Origin: Maylandia zebra
Lineage: Eukaryota > Chordata > Actinopteri > Cichliformes > Cichlidae
Direction: 5' to 3'
Assembly: GCF_041146795.1 (NCBI RefSeq)
Contig: NC_135187.1
Location: forward strand, 19,130,056 to 19,194,055
Length of the DNA stretch: 64,000 bases
A model generated the notes under the pieces. That model was not told the DNA's origin and ran no database searches. It saw only the letters and a list, made by a program, of their open reading frames with translations. Below are positions 49,570 to 60,715 of this stretch, one piece after another (position 1 is the stretch's first letter; the number at the start of each line of letters is the position of its first letter). The position numbers were made by a program, and so were the translations under genes.

Positions 49570-51703
49570 AGGCAGGTAAATGTTACACTTACAAGAGCAG
49601 AGATGTAGAAAATGAAGTGAATGGTTTATGGCCAAGCAAAAGAAAAATAACCCATACTTACACCAGTGGTAACTTTTGCCAGTGAGTAGCGCACAAAGGT
49701 TTTCTGGAACATGCACTACCTGAGAACATGAGAGGTTTATAAACTAAAGGACAGACGAGTACAGGTGAAACCAACACTGTTTGGGGGAAAAGACACTGAG
49801 AGTCACGTCACATGTGGCAGAATCCCAGCAGGAAATTCTGTGCTGCAAAGAAAAAGGGATACCTTCAACTCTCCTCGCCCCGTTTCTCGCTCCACTTTCT
49901 TTGCCAAAGACTGAAGAAGGTGAGGTTTGTCTTTAAGCTCCGCAGTCACCTCCTCAGGATGAGTTTCCATCTATAAAAAATTATATTCACTAACTTTAAA
50001 CTATACTTACCTCGCTTTTTGCATGCATAATACTAAAGAACCTTTGCTATAATCTATTCTGGTAACTGATCCAGAACAAACAGACCAAGTAGTTGATGAG
50101 GTGTGAGGGGCTGGTCAGGTGTTCAGTGATGTCCTTCTTGTTGGATTTGATGCGGCAGCAGTGGCATAAGAAACAGTAAGAGCAGCCATCTTCACTTCTA
50201 TACTCGACCACACAGTCGAGACCTGTTGAAAACATGAGAAACAAAAAAAATAAAGAACATTTCCATTTCATGGGAATTACGATCACCAGCTGTGGTTCGA
50301 GACTGGAGTTGGACTGTGAGATGAGAAACTTTACTGGAGAGGCACATGAAAGAGTTTGCAGTCCGCCACAACCGTGCAACTTCAAGGCCTTTTTTTATTA
50401 TTATTTTTTGTTTTTTTTAACTCTTTTGGTGCCATTCTTTGTGTGTTCTCACCTATGAGAGTCTTGGTTCCAGTGTAGTCATCAGGAAAGCTGCTGGTGT
50501 GCTCTGAAAACACAAAGGGTTCGGGAGAATCCAACTGGGATGTGAACGGGTTGACTAAGTAGACCTCTGACTTAACAGAAGGATCAAAGTTTGCATGCAT
50601 CAGCTGCGGTGCTGGCTTGTTAGTGTGCGCTGAGATCTTGCCTGAGTTTGTGTCAGCCTTGAAGGATTTCTTGGACCGTGTGGGCTGGTTCTGTGCAAAC
50701 ACTACAGTCCTCTGGGATTCAGTGGGATAGTGCAAAGCTGTAGTCTCTGGATAACTCTCAGTTTCACCCTGTGCATCTCTTAAGGAACCTATGAGAGTTA
50801 CTGCTGCAGTATCAGAGAGATGAAAAGATACCTATGAAGGGAAAAATAATCACGTGCATGCAGAAAAATTGCCAAAAACATAAAAAGTGAGAGTAATCAA
50901 GAGAAGACAGTGAGATGGGGAAAGAACAGTCAAACATTCACTGACCGTCATTTTCACTGGATGTTTCCATCCTCTGGTATACACCATCTTCAACCTCTAA
51001 CAACTTCGTATGAAGGTGCAAAAACATATGAGCATCCACAATAATTTGCAGTTTATGACTACAAGAAAGCACGCACAATAAAAGCAACAGACCTGGATGT
51101 CTCCCGGTCCCTCTTTTTCCTCAAGCTTCTTGGCCATCTCCATCAGCGGCCACGCCAGCTTGGACAGGTCGGAGCTCTCCTGCCATTTTGATACCAAGTG
51201 AGGGTGCCAGGTTTTCTTTTAAAAACAAACAAACCATAATCTGTTAGTAAAATCCAACGCAGCACATGATCTGCTGTCACCAATCCTTCTCCAGTACTAC
51301 TTACAATGTAGTTGAATCTGTGGAGACTTCCCAGTATGTGGTTACGCATGTCAGCCTTACTGAGGCGACACACGCACGCCCCACACACGTACAGCGCTTC
51401 TGTGCTCCACGCACCAGCCTTCACACATTCTGTAATGCAGCCCAAGCCTAAGTGCACATTAAAAACACATATTACTTCAGCACACACTGAATAAAGAACC
51501 GTTTACACACTAAAAGTGGGATTTGCTGCGGCACACCTATTATGGGTTGTAGTCTCTCCTTGTTGCTCAGGTACGCCTTCAGAGAATCCAGCAGCTGGCT
51601 TCTTCTTAAAACACCTACAAATGGAGGAATTACAGAAAGAGAATGGGCTATATGCAGCAAGCTTACATACAGTTAGTAGAAGGCATGACTTACCTGGCTG
51701 CAT
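47255..51703 (-). CDS. ZF2: protein with two matrin-like zinc-finger modules, 11 coding exons, 700 aa, family not named
   Basis: Coding exons: 51703-51694 (exon starts 51710), 51614-51537, 51447-51305, 51215-51093, 50996-50946, 50831-50453, 50222-50086, 49970-49863, 49719-49662, 48347-48282, 48204-47255. They sum to 2103 bp without interruption. Start MQPGVLRRSQLLDSLKAYLS is the only in-frame ATG in the first coding exon. Module A: C51-x2-C54-x11-H66-x5-H72 followed by a helical stretch ending KKLEEKEGPGDIQ. Module B: C278-x2-C281-x14-H296-x5-H302 followed by LAKKVERETGRGELK. Between them is a Ser/Thr-rich linker. The last exon encodes a basic patch (KSKRKKRVKAKR) and a long Tyr/Ser/Gly/Pro-rich tail without recognised domain. 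Function unknown; nuclear location is inferred from the basic patch. It is homologous to ZF1 over the module. Confidence 0.85.
48421..48463. repeat. G run followed by A run
   Basis: About 13 G followed by about 30 A, in a ZF2 intron. Such tracts are prone to assembly and sequencing error in length. Confidence 0.8.
48668..49361 (+). mobile_element. Degenerate Tc1-like transposon in a ZF2 intron
   Basis: The ends carry tacagttgt and its reverse complement acaactgta. Inside, segments such as ttaagctgctggaatggcct, tcccgacctcaact and atttgtggactacacttaaa correspond to the 3' half of a Tc1 transposase gene (the SPDLNPIE region) on the plus strand. Many changes make it non-coding. It lies between ZF2 exons 49719-49662 and 48347-48282. 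Confidence 0.7.
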
Positions 51704-52354
51704 GCTGCAACTGTAGAAAAACACCACCTGAAAACCCAAGATGGAGCTTAAGTTTCAAAGCAATGCTGGTTTGTTCACCTCATGCAGAGTTATGGTAGAG
51801 ACACGGGAGATGTCTCCTGGTAGGGAGGGGGATTCTCATACTGTGTGTGTTGGCTAATCGCTCTTTGGGAATCTCCTTGTTGGTACAAAAATACAATTTT
51901 TGTCAATCGCGGTGTGTTATCGTTGGCATTTTTATAGATTCAACTAAGGGAATGGGAACAAATTACAAACCCAATTAAAAAAAACAAACTCTGGATGCTG
52001 TAAATAAACGAGTTTTTTTATTAGTAAAATATAAATAAAAATGCAATGTTATAAACCTACATGTTATTCACAACTGAAATTAAAGCATGAAAGTTTAAAC
52101 AAGTTTTGACTCTTTCACTGAAAAGAAATTCAGCTCGTTTTCAGTTTGACGGTAGCCAAACTCTAGTCCACACTTTTCAGATGCTCACAGGAGAAACAGC
52201 TCACGGGCTACACTTTCTGCTCAGATGCTGCTAAATGTGGACCACGCTTCACAGTCCTAATAAATAATGACCCCAAGCACGCTGCAAAAGCAACCTGAGC
52301 TTTTCAAAACAAAGAAACAGCTAACACAGCTAAGGCAAGTGTCGGACCGATTGT

Positions 52355-52985
52355 CCCTCCCTGATTTTTGGATTCTGACCTGGTAAAAGAAACAACTCGA
52401 GACAGAACGCTTCAATCCAACAATTCTTTATTCACCATGTACCTGGGAGATGCGCACAGCGCGAAACCTCCTGCAGAGCCGATGGGTGCGCCCTCAGTCT
52501 GTTACAGATATAGTATTTCTTACCAGATTTCCTCCTTTCACACCTGCTTTTCCTGTATGCTTAGTACTCTGTGTTGTTGTCCAAATTATTCATGCGCAGT
52601 TTCAATAAAAACACCTCCTTGCGTGGTTCTCCTCCCCAACTTCTGCTTCCCTGCACGTGCCCTCATTTCTTACCTATGCAGGTGGCTTTTAAATGAACTC
52701 TTTAGGCACCTTAAGCTTCGCTACCTAGTTCTGCTTTCCACTCTATACTTATCCAGATGTGTTAGACAGCTGTTAGTGATGCTTTTTCTGCACCATTTCC
52801 TGTAAATGCTGTTTTCTCTCTCTGACTATTTTTCTCCTACAGCTTCACACAGAAGGCTGTCTTTGCACAAAGGCCTGACCCTAAGATAATACATACTACA
52901 ATGCAGCTAGATAATATTATTAATCTATATAACCCAGCAAGCTAATACTATCACATATAATATAACATAACTCCACACAAGTCAA
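52355..52985 (-). mobile_element. Solo-LTR-like fossil
   Basis: Read on the minus strand it has the layout of a long terminal repeat: a U3-like region, an AATAAA signal in ggtgaataaagaattgttgg, then a U5-like end with ttttaccaggtcagaatcc. No internal coding region is attached. It lies in the first, non-coding intron of ZF2. Family and age cannot be set from one copy; ends are approximate. Confidence 0.4.
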
Positions 52986-53526
52986 CTGATCTCAACCAAG
53001 TAACTGAAGGTGGCTGCAGTAAAGCACCTGATGATGCCCATGGGTTAAAAACATCAAACACAAGAGTTTCATCCAAGTATTAAAAACAATCCTTATTTGA
53101 GTTAGTACGGTTACTTTTGAGCCTCTAAAAATTGAGAGGGTGACTGTGTATAAAACTCGAAATTATTCTAAATTCAGAAGTTTTGTAAAACTCCTTGAAA
53201 TAAAGCTGAAAGAAAGATGGAAGGAAATGCAGCTGCAATTACACTGTCACCATCGGGTGGCGCTGCATGTCAGTCTGTTAAAGCAGCTTCCTGCCGTCCT
53301 GGACACGACGCAAAACAAAGGTCCACATATTGCACAAAATATCAGAGGATTTGTTGCTGTGACTTGTCTCAGAGTTGACTAAAAAAAAGTCCGTTTTAAC
53401 TAATGAACTAATTAAACTTGAGCAGGAACATTAAACAAACGCGGAGCCGCTACTTTCTGGATAACAAAGTTTCTCCGTGGTGTCTAATACCGCAGTATGC
53501 TGAAGCAGTTAGGTTGGGTGCTTACC

Positions 53527-53660
53527 TGTGGAGCTGGAGGGTCTCGCAGCTGCAGTGAGCTTTAACCGTGGATTCAAACGACGCTGGTAGTAGTAAGACA
53601 GCGTAGCGTCACATGTTCCGTCCGCTGGGTAGTAATGTGGTCTATGCCACACCCACCTTT
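53527..53660 (-). promoter_or_regulatory. ZF2 promoter and non-coding first exon
   Basis: A consensus donor (CACAG/GTAAGC) on the minus strand ends a non-coding exon at 53526. Upstream sequence has several CpGs and the motif gcgtcacatg. The exon is inferred because the first coding exon has only 7 nt of 5' UTR. Confidence 0.5.
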
Positions 53661-55144
53661 ATAATGAACGCCAAGCAATCGCATCTAACCTGCTTCACCC
53701 CCATGCTTTGTCTAATCTGTTCATTCTTTAAAGGTAAAAAGTGAAAGACACGCTGATCCTGCTGCAGGCTGTTGATGTCAGAAAATTAGGGCTCTTCTGC
53801 TTGTTTCCTCGTTGAAGTATCTTGAAGTTTGTGACTTCACAGCATTGTTTCAAAAACCCCTGTCTTCAGAGAGCTGGCCAAGAGAGGGAGTAGCTGTGCT
53901 TCAAGGGCTGTGGAAGACCAGTTGTGCCACAACTCTCCTCATGTCATTATTGTCGATCCACCTATGTGCATCAGCAGTTTGTAACGAATTTTCTTATAAC
54001 TGCACACCCCTTCAGACTGAATTCAACTCATCTTCCAGTCATAATCTTTTATCACAAGGCCGACATGTCCTGTTTGTCCTGTCTGTTCCCAGCACACAGA
54101 CAGAAACAGCAGTGAAAGGATGAGATATTTTGCAAGCTGCTTGAGGAAATAAACGACTTTATTATCCCAAACTGAAGATTAATGTACAATTTGTTCAATA
54201 TGAGTCTTTGAGAAATCTTTATTTGTAACTTATATTAGCTTTCTTGTTCCCCCCCCCTTTGAGCCTACATACATTAATACCCAATTTTCAGTTGGCTATT
54301 GTTTTATTTCTATGCTTTCTATTATTTCATCGACCTGAAACTTTTTTTTACTTTTTTTTGACTGTTTGAATGTTTGCTATTTGTGTGACACACTACTAAA
54401 ATTATAAAAACCATACAGTGCTTGGTTGAGACGTAATAGTTCAACAACAAAAGTATAGCTCATACAATCAGGAAGTTGTGTTCTCCATATATTAAAGCTG
54501 CTATAAGGAATCTGAAATCTGAAAAGGAATCTGAAAAACAAACCGGGTTGATACATTTTTTTTTACCCTCTTTAACAACATTCCAACATAACATTATAAT
54601 TGATTGGGGAGATTAAAATTATTGATATATTTTAATGTGTAATTGTCACATACATGAATATGCGATTGCAAATACACGTGACATTCTCAAGCAGGCATAT
54701 CTGCATCAATGTATCTGTATTCTGTGTGTGGGGATGTGTGTGTTTTCAGCCATACCATACATAGACATACAACCTTTCAATGAACTTAATGTGTGTGTAT
54801 GAGGTATGGAGAAAAGGTATGCAGAAAAGCAGAAGTAAGCATCTTGCTAAACGATAAAAACAGGAGCTTGCAATAGTTCATGTCTCAAATGAACATTTAA
54901 AGGTGTGAAGTCTCACACTTTTATAGAACAGAACAGTCTGGTTTCTAAAGCTATAACGGAAATTATAATGTCGAGGCCGCTTCCTCTCATCTCATGGTAC
55001 ACAAGTGCAGACCTGATCAGACTTAATAATGAAAATGATTTTTATCAGCATACAAATGATTATATATACCTAAGCATAAATGACAATATAAAAAATATCA
55101 ACTCTCACAGATAGAATGTCTGACCCTTAGTAGTCTGCAAAGAC
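53661..55144. other. Intergenic stretch right of ZF2
   Basis: AT-rich sequence with short open frames lacking motifs. I recognise no gene, RNA or named element. Confidence 0.45.
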
Positions 55145-55230
55145 TATGTGTGGTATGCCAGGACACTCTGGAAAAGAGTGAACGTACTCCTCTTTTATGG
55201 TACACAGAGTGTCCTGGCATACCACACATA
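55145..55230. repeat. Perfect 26-bp inverted repeat (long hairpin)
   Basis: The 26 bases at 55145-55170 (TATGTGTGGTATGCCAGGAC then ACTCTG) are the exact reverse complement of 55205-55230. The 34-nt loop has its own AAAAGAG/CTCTTTT pairing, extending the potential stem. The absence of any mismatch implies recent origin or selection. Related gtggtatg words recur about 40 bp downstream. Confidence 0.85.
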
Positions 55231-55649
55231 TTCTAAGGTCATGAGAGAGGTCGCACCTTCTCTTTCTGATATGTGGTATGGTAAACACATCTATATCTGT
55301 TTGAGTATAAGAGCCTTTTGTTTAGGTGAACTGCTGGACTCCCTAGTGCCAGCAGGTCTGGGGAGCCTTCGCAGGGTCACCTTTTGACACACACACACAT
55401 ACATAACACTTCTATTTTTGGAGTGTATTTTTTATGTATCTGTATTATATTATACATACACATTAAAAGTGAATCTCTGTCCAAAAAATGCACTCACTTT
55501 ACTTCTTACTCACTATGAGCATCATTCATTATTCTCCCCCAGTAATTAAGATTAGGATATGTATTTTTTTATTCCAATCCATTCTTCTTTTGCAATAGTA
55601 GTCTTTTAAGATTATTTAAATAACCTTTATCAGATTTGATGGTTTTGTT

Positions 55650-56790
55650 ACAGACTTTTCAAAAAAGTGTTTTGCTTTTCTTTCACAAATGTGGGGATTT
55701 GGGGAAGAGAGCGGAACCGGCTGTTCAAACCCCCCCAAGGCTGCCCGCTGGAATCGAAGCAATGGAACGAGGCGCAACCTCTCACAACGAACCTAATATG
55801 GTCAACACCTTGGAGACGCTTGCAGCTGCTGTGAAGGCTCAAAACAACACCATTGAGCGTATGGGGGGATACATCAGAGAGAGGCCTGCTCAAAATGAGA
55901 CCCTTGAGCGACAGTTGGAAGACATCGCGGAACGGATCACTGCAGTTGTGAGGTCTCAGAATCAAAAGAATGATAACACCATGGAACAGAAGTTTGATAC
56001 CATCATGGGGAGGCTCGCGACTCTCCAACGGGAGATCGGGAGACCAGTGTCGGTGTTAGGGCAGCCTGAAAATTCTCCTGGGCTGCTCGCAATAAAATCA
56101 ACATGAACATTGCGGATCCCCATCACGGCGCCAGCTGCAGGCCCAAGGCTGGAGCCAAACAATCACTCCCTGATAACAACTGTGTTACGGCTATTCTTCC
56201 CATCCCATGCAAGGACACCTGGATTGGCTGGAGGACTGTTTACTTAGCCTGATAGGGCGAAGGACACTGTCTCAGCTGAACTATGGACACGCACACACAT
56301 ACACTTACACTGATAGGCACTCACTCATCCCCCCTCCCTTTCCAACGCCTTTGATGCTTGTTTCCTGCGAGGGAACACGGCGGGTCTGTGTGCCGCGCTG
56401 GAATGGTAGCGCTGTGCAGGGCGGCTGCTGTGTTCGCTTCGGATTACTCCTCACCCCCCACCCACCCCTGTGGCTTGTCATGTCTTCACAATGTTGTGCT
56501 GTGGACATTTATGTGCTTTTTTGTGCAGAGGAGTTTTTTTGTTTCCTGTTCTCATGCTGTCCTACCATGGAAGCATAGCATGAGTAGGGGTCTCTTTTTT
56601 TCCTCTTGTACTTTCCCCATTGTAGTGTACATTTCAATGTTTTTTTTTCTCTGATTCTACCAATCTCCGACCTGTATCCCCATGTAATGTTTGTGCTATA
56701 TGTGTAAGGTCGGGGGGGGGGGGGGGGGGGTCCCATTTCACTGCAGGGCAACCTGCATGTGACGAATAAAGCTTTGATTGATTGAAATTG
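55650..56790 (+). mobile_element. Unassigned retroposon-like insertion with coiled-coil frame
   Basis: The 3' end has a G run (about 56711-56730), then ctgcagggcaacctgcatgt and gacgaataaagctttgattg ending in an ATTGATTG tail, as in non-LTR retroposons. Upstream, 55762-56106 encodes a heptad-rich peptide (MERGATSHNEPNMVNTLETL, then LERQLEDIAERITAVVRSQN) without zinc knuckles or reverse transcriptase. It could be an ORF1 remnant of a LINE or a non-autonomous element. Boundaries are uncertain. Confidence 0.45.
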
Positions 56791-58039
56791 TGTTAAAATG
56801 CACAAAACAGCGATGTGATGTTTTGTGACGAGGACCCAGGCACAGAGAGACTTGATGAATTTAAGAATCTTATGATTTAATTTTAAAAAAAATTGCAGAC
56901 TTGCACAGAGATGGTAAAATTATGATGACTGATAACAGACACAAAGACAACAGACGACGAGGACATTGAGTAGGAGGGGTTTAAATGCACCTAGGAGACA
57001 GTCAGAGAGAACTCGGGACGACTGGAGACATTTAAGGATGCAGGGACTGACAGGGAAGGAGTCTCATCGTGATGAGTAAAGATGATCTTGCATGGCTAGG
57101 CAGCTCTCTGGGTTCTCAGCACCCTCAAAGCTCTGATCCTAGAATCGCCTCTGTGCTAACATTTCTTTGAAAACAAAGCCAGAAGGGGCCTTGCACAGAC
57201 TTTAGTGTTATCTCATGAGAAGAATGACCTTGTGTCTTCCACAAATGCTGCGGAGACAAAGCAAAAAGGTTTCAACAAACATGAGGGAGGCTGTTTAGGC
57301 CAGCTGGTACCAGTCTAAGGACAGCCTGAGGAATGGTAAGAAATGCGATACAAATGTAATCCTATTCTGATTTGTGATATAAGGGATACTGTACAAGTTT
57401 CTGTCCATGCTTGTAAACAATAAAGATACTATGACTCTATATGTACTATGATACTATGTAACTAAAGAACTGCATTTCTAACCTTGCCTGTGGAAAACTG
57501 TTCATTTCCCCAACAGCACACACATACAGTTTTGCTCTCGTTTTTATGGCGAGTGAACTACTCAGCCTAATTTCTATAAAATGAAAATCCTGATCTCGTC
57601 CCTTGTTGGAGTTCAGCTATGAAAAAAAACTGCTTTCCAGGCACCTTTTTACCACTATCAGTGGTAAAAAGGTGACCTGTAAGACTCCACTATCTCACTC
57701 CCGAGTCAAAGCATCGTCCATCAGAGGAGCACAGGCACCGTCCACCTTCCACTGAATTCAAAATGTGGCCATGAAAACTCTGTTGATTAAAACACAGCAC
57801 ACCGAGAATATTTCTCTGGCAGATACTCACGTTTACTATATTGATGAGTCGTACCTATTAATATATTGAGATACTAAGTCGCTCCGATGGGTGTCCGCGT
57901 TGAATAAGACTTACAGTAGGGAGTGATTTGAGTTCTCAAATGGAGTATAAAGGTGGTAAAAAACATATCAGTCTGTGTTTTGTATATATCATTTTAAAGA
58001 CTCCAGAATTTATTTATTTTTAGTGTAAATGATGTAAAA
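56791..58039. other. Intergenic, mostly unrecognised
   Basis: No coding frame with a known motif. It holds the 15-bp hairpin at 57642-57674. Confidence 0.45.
57642..57674. repeat. Perfect 15-bp hairpin with 3-nt loop
   Basis: CACCTTTTTACCACT at 57642-57656 pairs exactly with AGTGGTAAAAAGGTG at 57660-57674 around the loop atc. The flanks (cagg and cctg) can extend pairing with one bulge. Confidence 0.85.
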
Positions 58040-58851
58040 TCAAAAACATAAATGGCTGACCCTGGGACTGAGCTCCTCTCTTTGTAACTGGGTTCTGGAC
58101 TTCCTGACCAACAGACCGCAGTCTGTGAGGATCCACAACGTCTCCTCATCTTCCATAGTCCTCAACACTGGCTAGCCTCAGGGCTGTGTGCCAAGCCCCC
58201 TCCTGTTCACGCTGCTTACATATGACTGCTCACCCAACCACCCAGGCTGTCATATTGTAAAGTTTGCAGACAATGATGAGACTGGCTACAGGAAGTAGGT
58301 GGAACACTTAAAGGATTGGTGCAGGAAAAACAACACTTCCAGCCTGATAAGGAAGTCTCACCAGAGGCTCTACTTCCTGAGGAAGTGGAAGCGTGTGGGA
58401 ATGGAGAGCTCAGTCCTCATCTCATTTCACAGATGTGCGGTGGAGAGTGTTCTGTGCTCTGGCATCAATATGTGGCACGGAAACGGCACTGTGGCAGAGA
58501 GGAAAGCTCTACAGAGGGTGATGAAGGCTGCACAGAGAGTTGTCGGAGGCAGCCTCCCAACCGTCACAGACATATACACCTCCAGAGGCAGGAAGATGGC
58601 CACCTGTATCATGAGGACCCCACTCACCCAGCACACACACTCTTTGTCCGCTCCACTCTGGCAGGAGGCTGAGGAGCATCAAGTGCAAAACCACCAGACT
58701 GAGAAACAGCTTCATTCCAGAAGCTGTGAGACTTTCTCAATACATAAATGGACAAGAACTGCTATTGTAGCACCTTAATCACTACTGACACTGTCATTTT
58801 ATCAGTGCTGGTCACCATGCCCTTTGCTGCTAAAGTATTTATTTACACCTA
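58040..58851 (+). mobile_element. 5'-truncated LINE (CR1/L2/Rex1-like), left part, split by Tc1
   Basis: Decayed reverse-transcriptase end: frames read PQGCVPSPLLFTLLTYDCS, then KFADN where the catalytic FADD would be. After a deletion follow LYFLRKWKRVGMESSVLISF and VAERKALQRVMKAAQRVVGG, SLPTVTDIYTSR and LTQHTHSLSAPLWQEAEE. This is the C-terminal region characteristic of CR1/L2-group elements. The frame shifts more than once. The 3' UTR continues at 60405 after the Tc1 insertion. Confidence 0.75.
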
Positions 58852-60404
58852 CAGGGAGTGCAGAATTATTAGGAAAGTTATATTTTTGAGGAATAATTTT
58901 ATTATTGAACAACAACCATGTTCTCAATGAACCCAAAAAACTCATTAATATCAAAGCTGAATGTTTTTGGAAGTAGTTTTTAGTTTGTTTTTAGTTTTAG
59001 TTATTTTAGGGGGATATCTGTGTGTGCAGGTGACTATTACTGTGCATAATTATTAGGCAACTTAACAAAAAACAAATATATACCCATTTCAATTATTTAT
59101 TTTTACCAGTGAAACCAATATAACATCTCCACATTCACAAATATACATTTCTGACATTCAAAAACAAAAGAAAAACAAATCAGCGACCAATATAGCCACC
59201 TTTCTTTGCGAGGACACTCAAAAGCCTGCCATCCATGGATTCTGTCAGTGTTTTGATCTGTTCACCATCAACATTGCGTGCAGCAGCAACCACAGCCTCC
59301 CAGACACTGTTCAGAGAGGTGTACTGTTTTCCCTCCTTGTAAATCTCACATTTGATGATGGACCACAGGTTCTCAATGGGGTTCAGATCAGGTGAACAAG
59401 GAGGCCATGTCATTAGTTTTACTTCTTTTATACCCTTTCTTGCCAGCCACGCTGTGGAGTACTTGGACGCGTGTGATGGAGCATTGTCCTGCATGAAAAT
59501 CATGTTTTTCTTGAAGGATGCAGACTTCTTCCTGTACCACTGCTTGAAGAAGGTGTCTTCCAGAAACTGGCAGTAGGACTGGGAGTTGAGCTTGACTCTA
59601 TCCTCAACCCGAAAAGGCCCCACAAGCTCATCTTTGATGATACCAGTACTCCACCTCCACCTTGCTGGCGTCTGAGTCGGACTGGAGCTCTCTGCCCTTT
59701 ACCAATCCAGCCACGGGCCCATCCATCTGGCCCACCAAGACTCACTCTCATTTCATCAGTCCATAAAACCTTAGAAAAATCAGTCGTGAGATATTTCTTG
59801 GCCCGGTCTTGACGTTTCAGCTTGCGTGTCTTGTTCAGTGGTGGTCGTCTTTCAGCCTTTCTTACCTTGGCCATGTCTCTGAGTATTGCACACCTTGTGC
59901 TTTTGGGCACTCCAGTGATGTTGCAGCTCTGAAATATGGCCAAACTGGTGGCAAGTGGCATCTTGGCAGCTGCACGCTTGACTTTTCTCAGTTCATGGGC
60001 AGTTATTTTGCGCCTTGGTTTTTCCACACGCTTCTTGCGACCCTGTTGACTATTTTGAATGAAACGCTTGATTGTTCGATGATCACGCGTCAGAAGCTTT
60101 GCAATTTTGAGACTGCTGCATCCCTCTGCAAGATATCTCACTATGTTTGACTTCTCTGAACCTGTCAAGTCCTTCTTTTGACCCATTTTGCCAAAGGAAA
60201 GGACGTTGCCTAATAATTATGCACACCTGATCTAGGGTGTTGATGTCAGTAGACCACACCCCTTCTCATTACAGAGATGCACATCATCTAATATGCTTAA
60301 TTGGTAGTAGGCTTTCGAGCCTATACAGCTTGGAGTAAGACAACATGCATGAAGAGGATGATGTGGACAAAATACTCATTTGCCTAATAATTCTGCACTC
60401 CCTG
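58852..60404 (-). mobile_element. Tc1/mariner element, full length (1553 bp), nearly intact
   Basis: Flanked by TA on both sides (58850-58851 and 60405-60406). Ends are perfect or near-perfect inverted repeats starting CAGGGAGTGCAGAATTATTA. The single transposase gene is on the minus strand (59180-60186). The copy interrupts a LINE 3' UTR, so it inserted after the LINE did. Confidence 0.95.
59180..60186 (-). pseudogene. Tc1 transposase with one frame break
   Basis: It begins MGQKKDLTGSEKSNIVRYLA, with a paired-type helix-turn-helix DNA-binding region (LKIAKLLTRDHRTIKRFI; CNITGVPKSTRCAILRDM) and nuclear-type basic stretches. The DD34E core is recognisable: D in VLWTDEMRVS, D in FMQDNAPSHAS and E in SPDLNPIENLWS. 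The product ends LAKKGGYIGR. Frame is lost at about 59640-59655, where about 10 bp appear deleted from the GGGGV-(WAG)-IIKDE region. Otherwise open over about 338 codons, as usual for Tc1, so the copy is young but this gene is not expected to give full transposase. Confidence 0.9.
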
Positions 60405-60715
60405 TATATTTATACCTACACTCGATACCCATACTCCATACTGGTACTCAGGTTGCTGCACTCTACTTATAGTATTATTTCTTGTATTGTTTTATGACTT
60501 GTCATTCCTGTTTGTTAAAAAGCAAAAACAAAAAAACAAAACAAAAATAAAATTAAAAACCCCAACTATTCATTTATTACTTAAAATAAATAAATAAATA
60601 AATTCTGTTTCTTCATTATTTTGTTTCTTTTCACTCTGGGACCATGTGTACATAATTTCATTCCACCTCATGTTAACATGTGATGCGAAGGACAATAAAG
60701 CTCCTTGAAACACAT
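60405..60715 (+). mobile_element. LINE 3' UTR, right part after the Tc1 insertion
   Basis: Continues tatttatacctacactcgat and ends ggacaataaagctccttgaa, the usual 3' end of CR1/L2-group fish LINEs. It contains A-rich stretches and a (TAAA)n microsatellite at about 60585-60603. Its position directly after the TA duplicate supports one LINE split by Tc1. Confidence 0.7.

Noticed and set aside
55148-55387. TATA-like and terminal-repeat-like features right of the 26-bp foldback
   Set aside because: A tataagagc word and later A-rich DNA hinted at an LTR, but no matching second end or multicopy evidence is visible.
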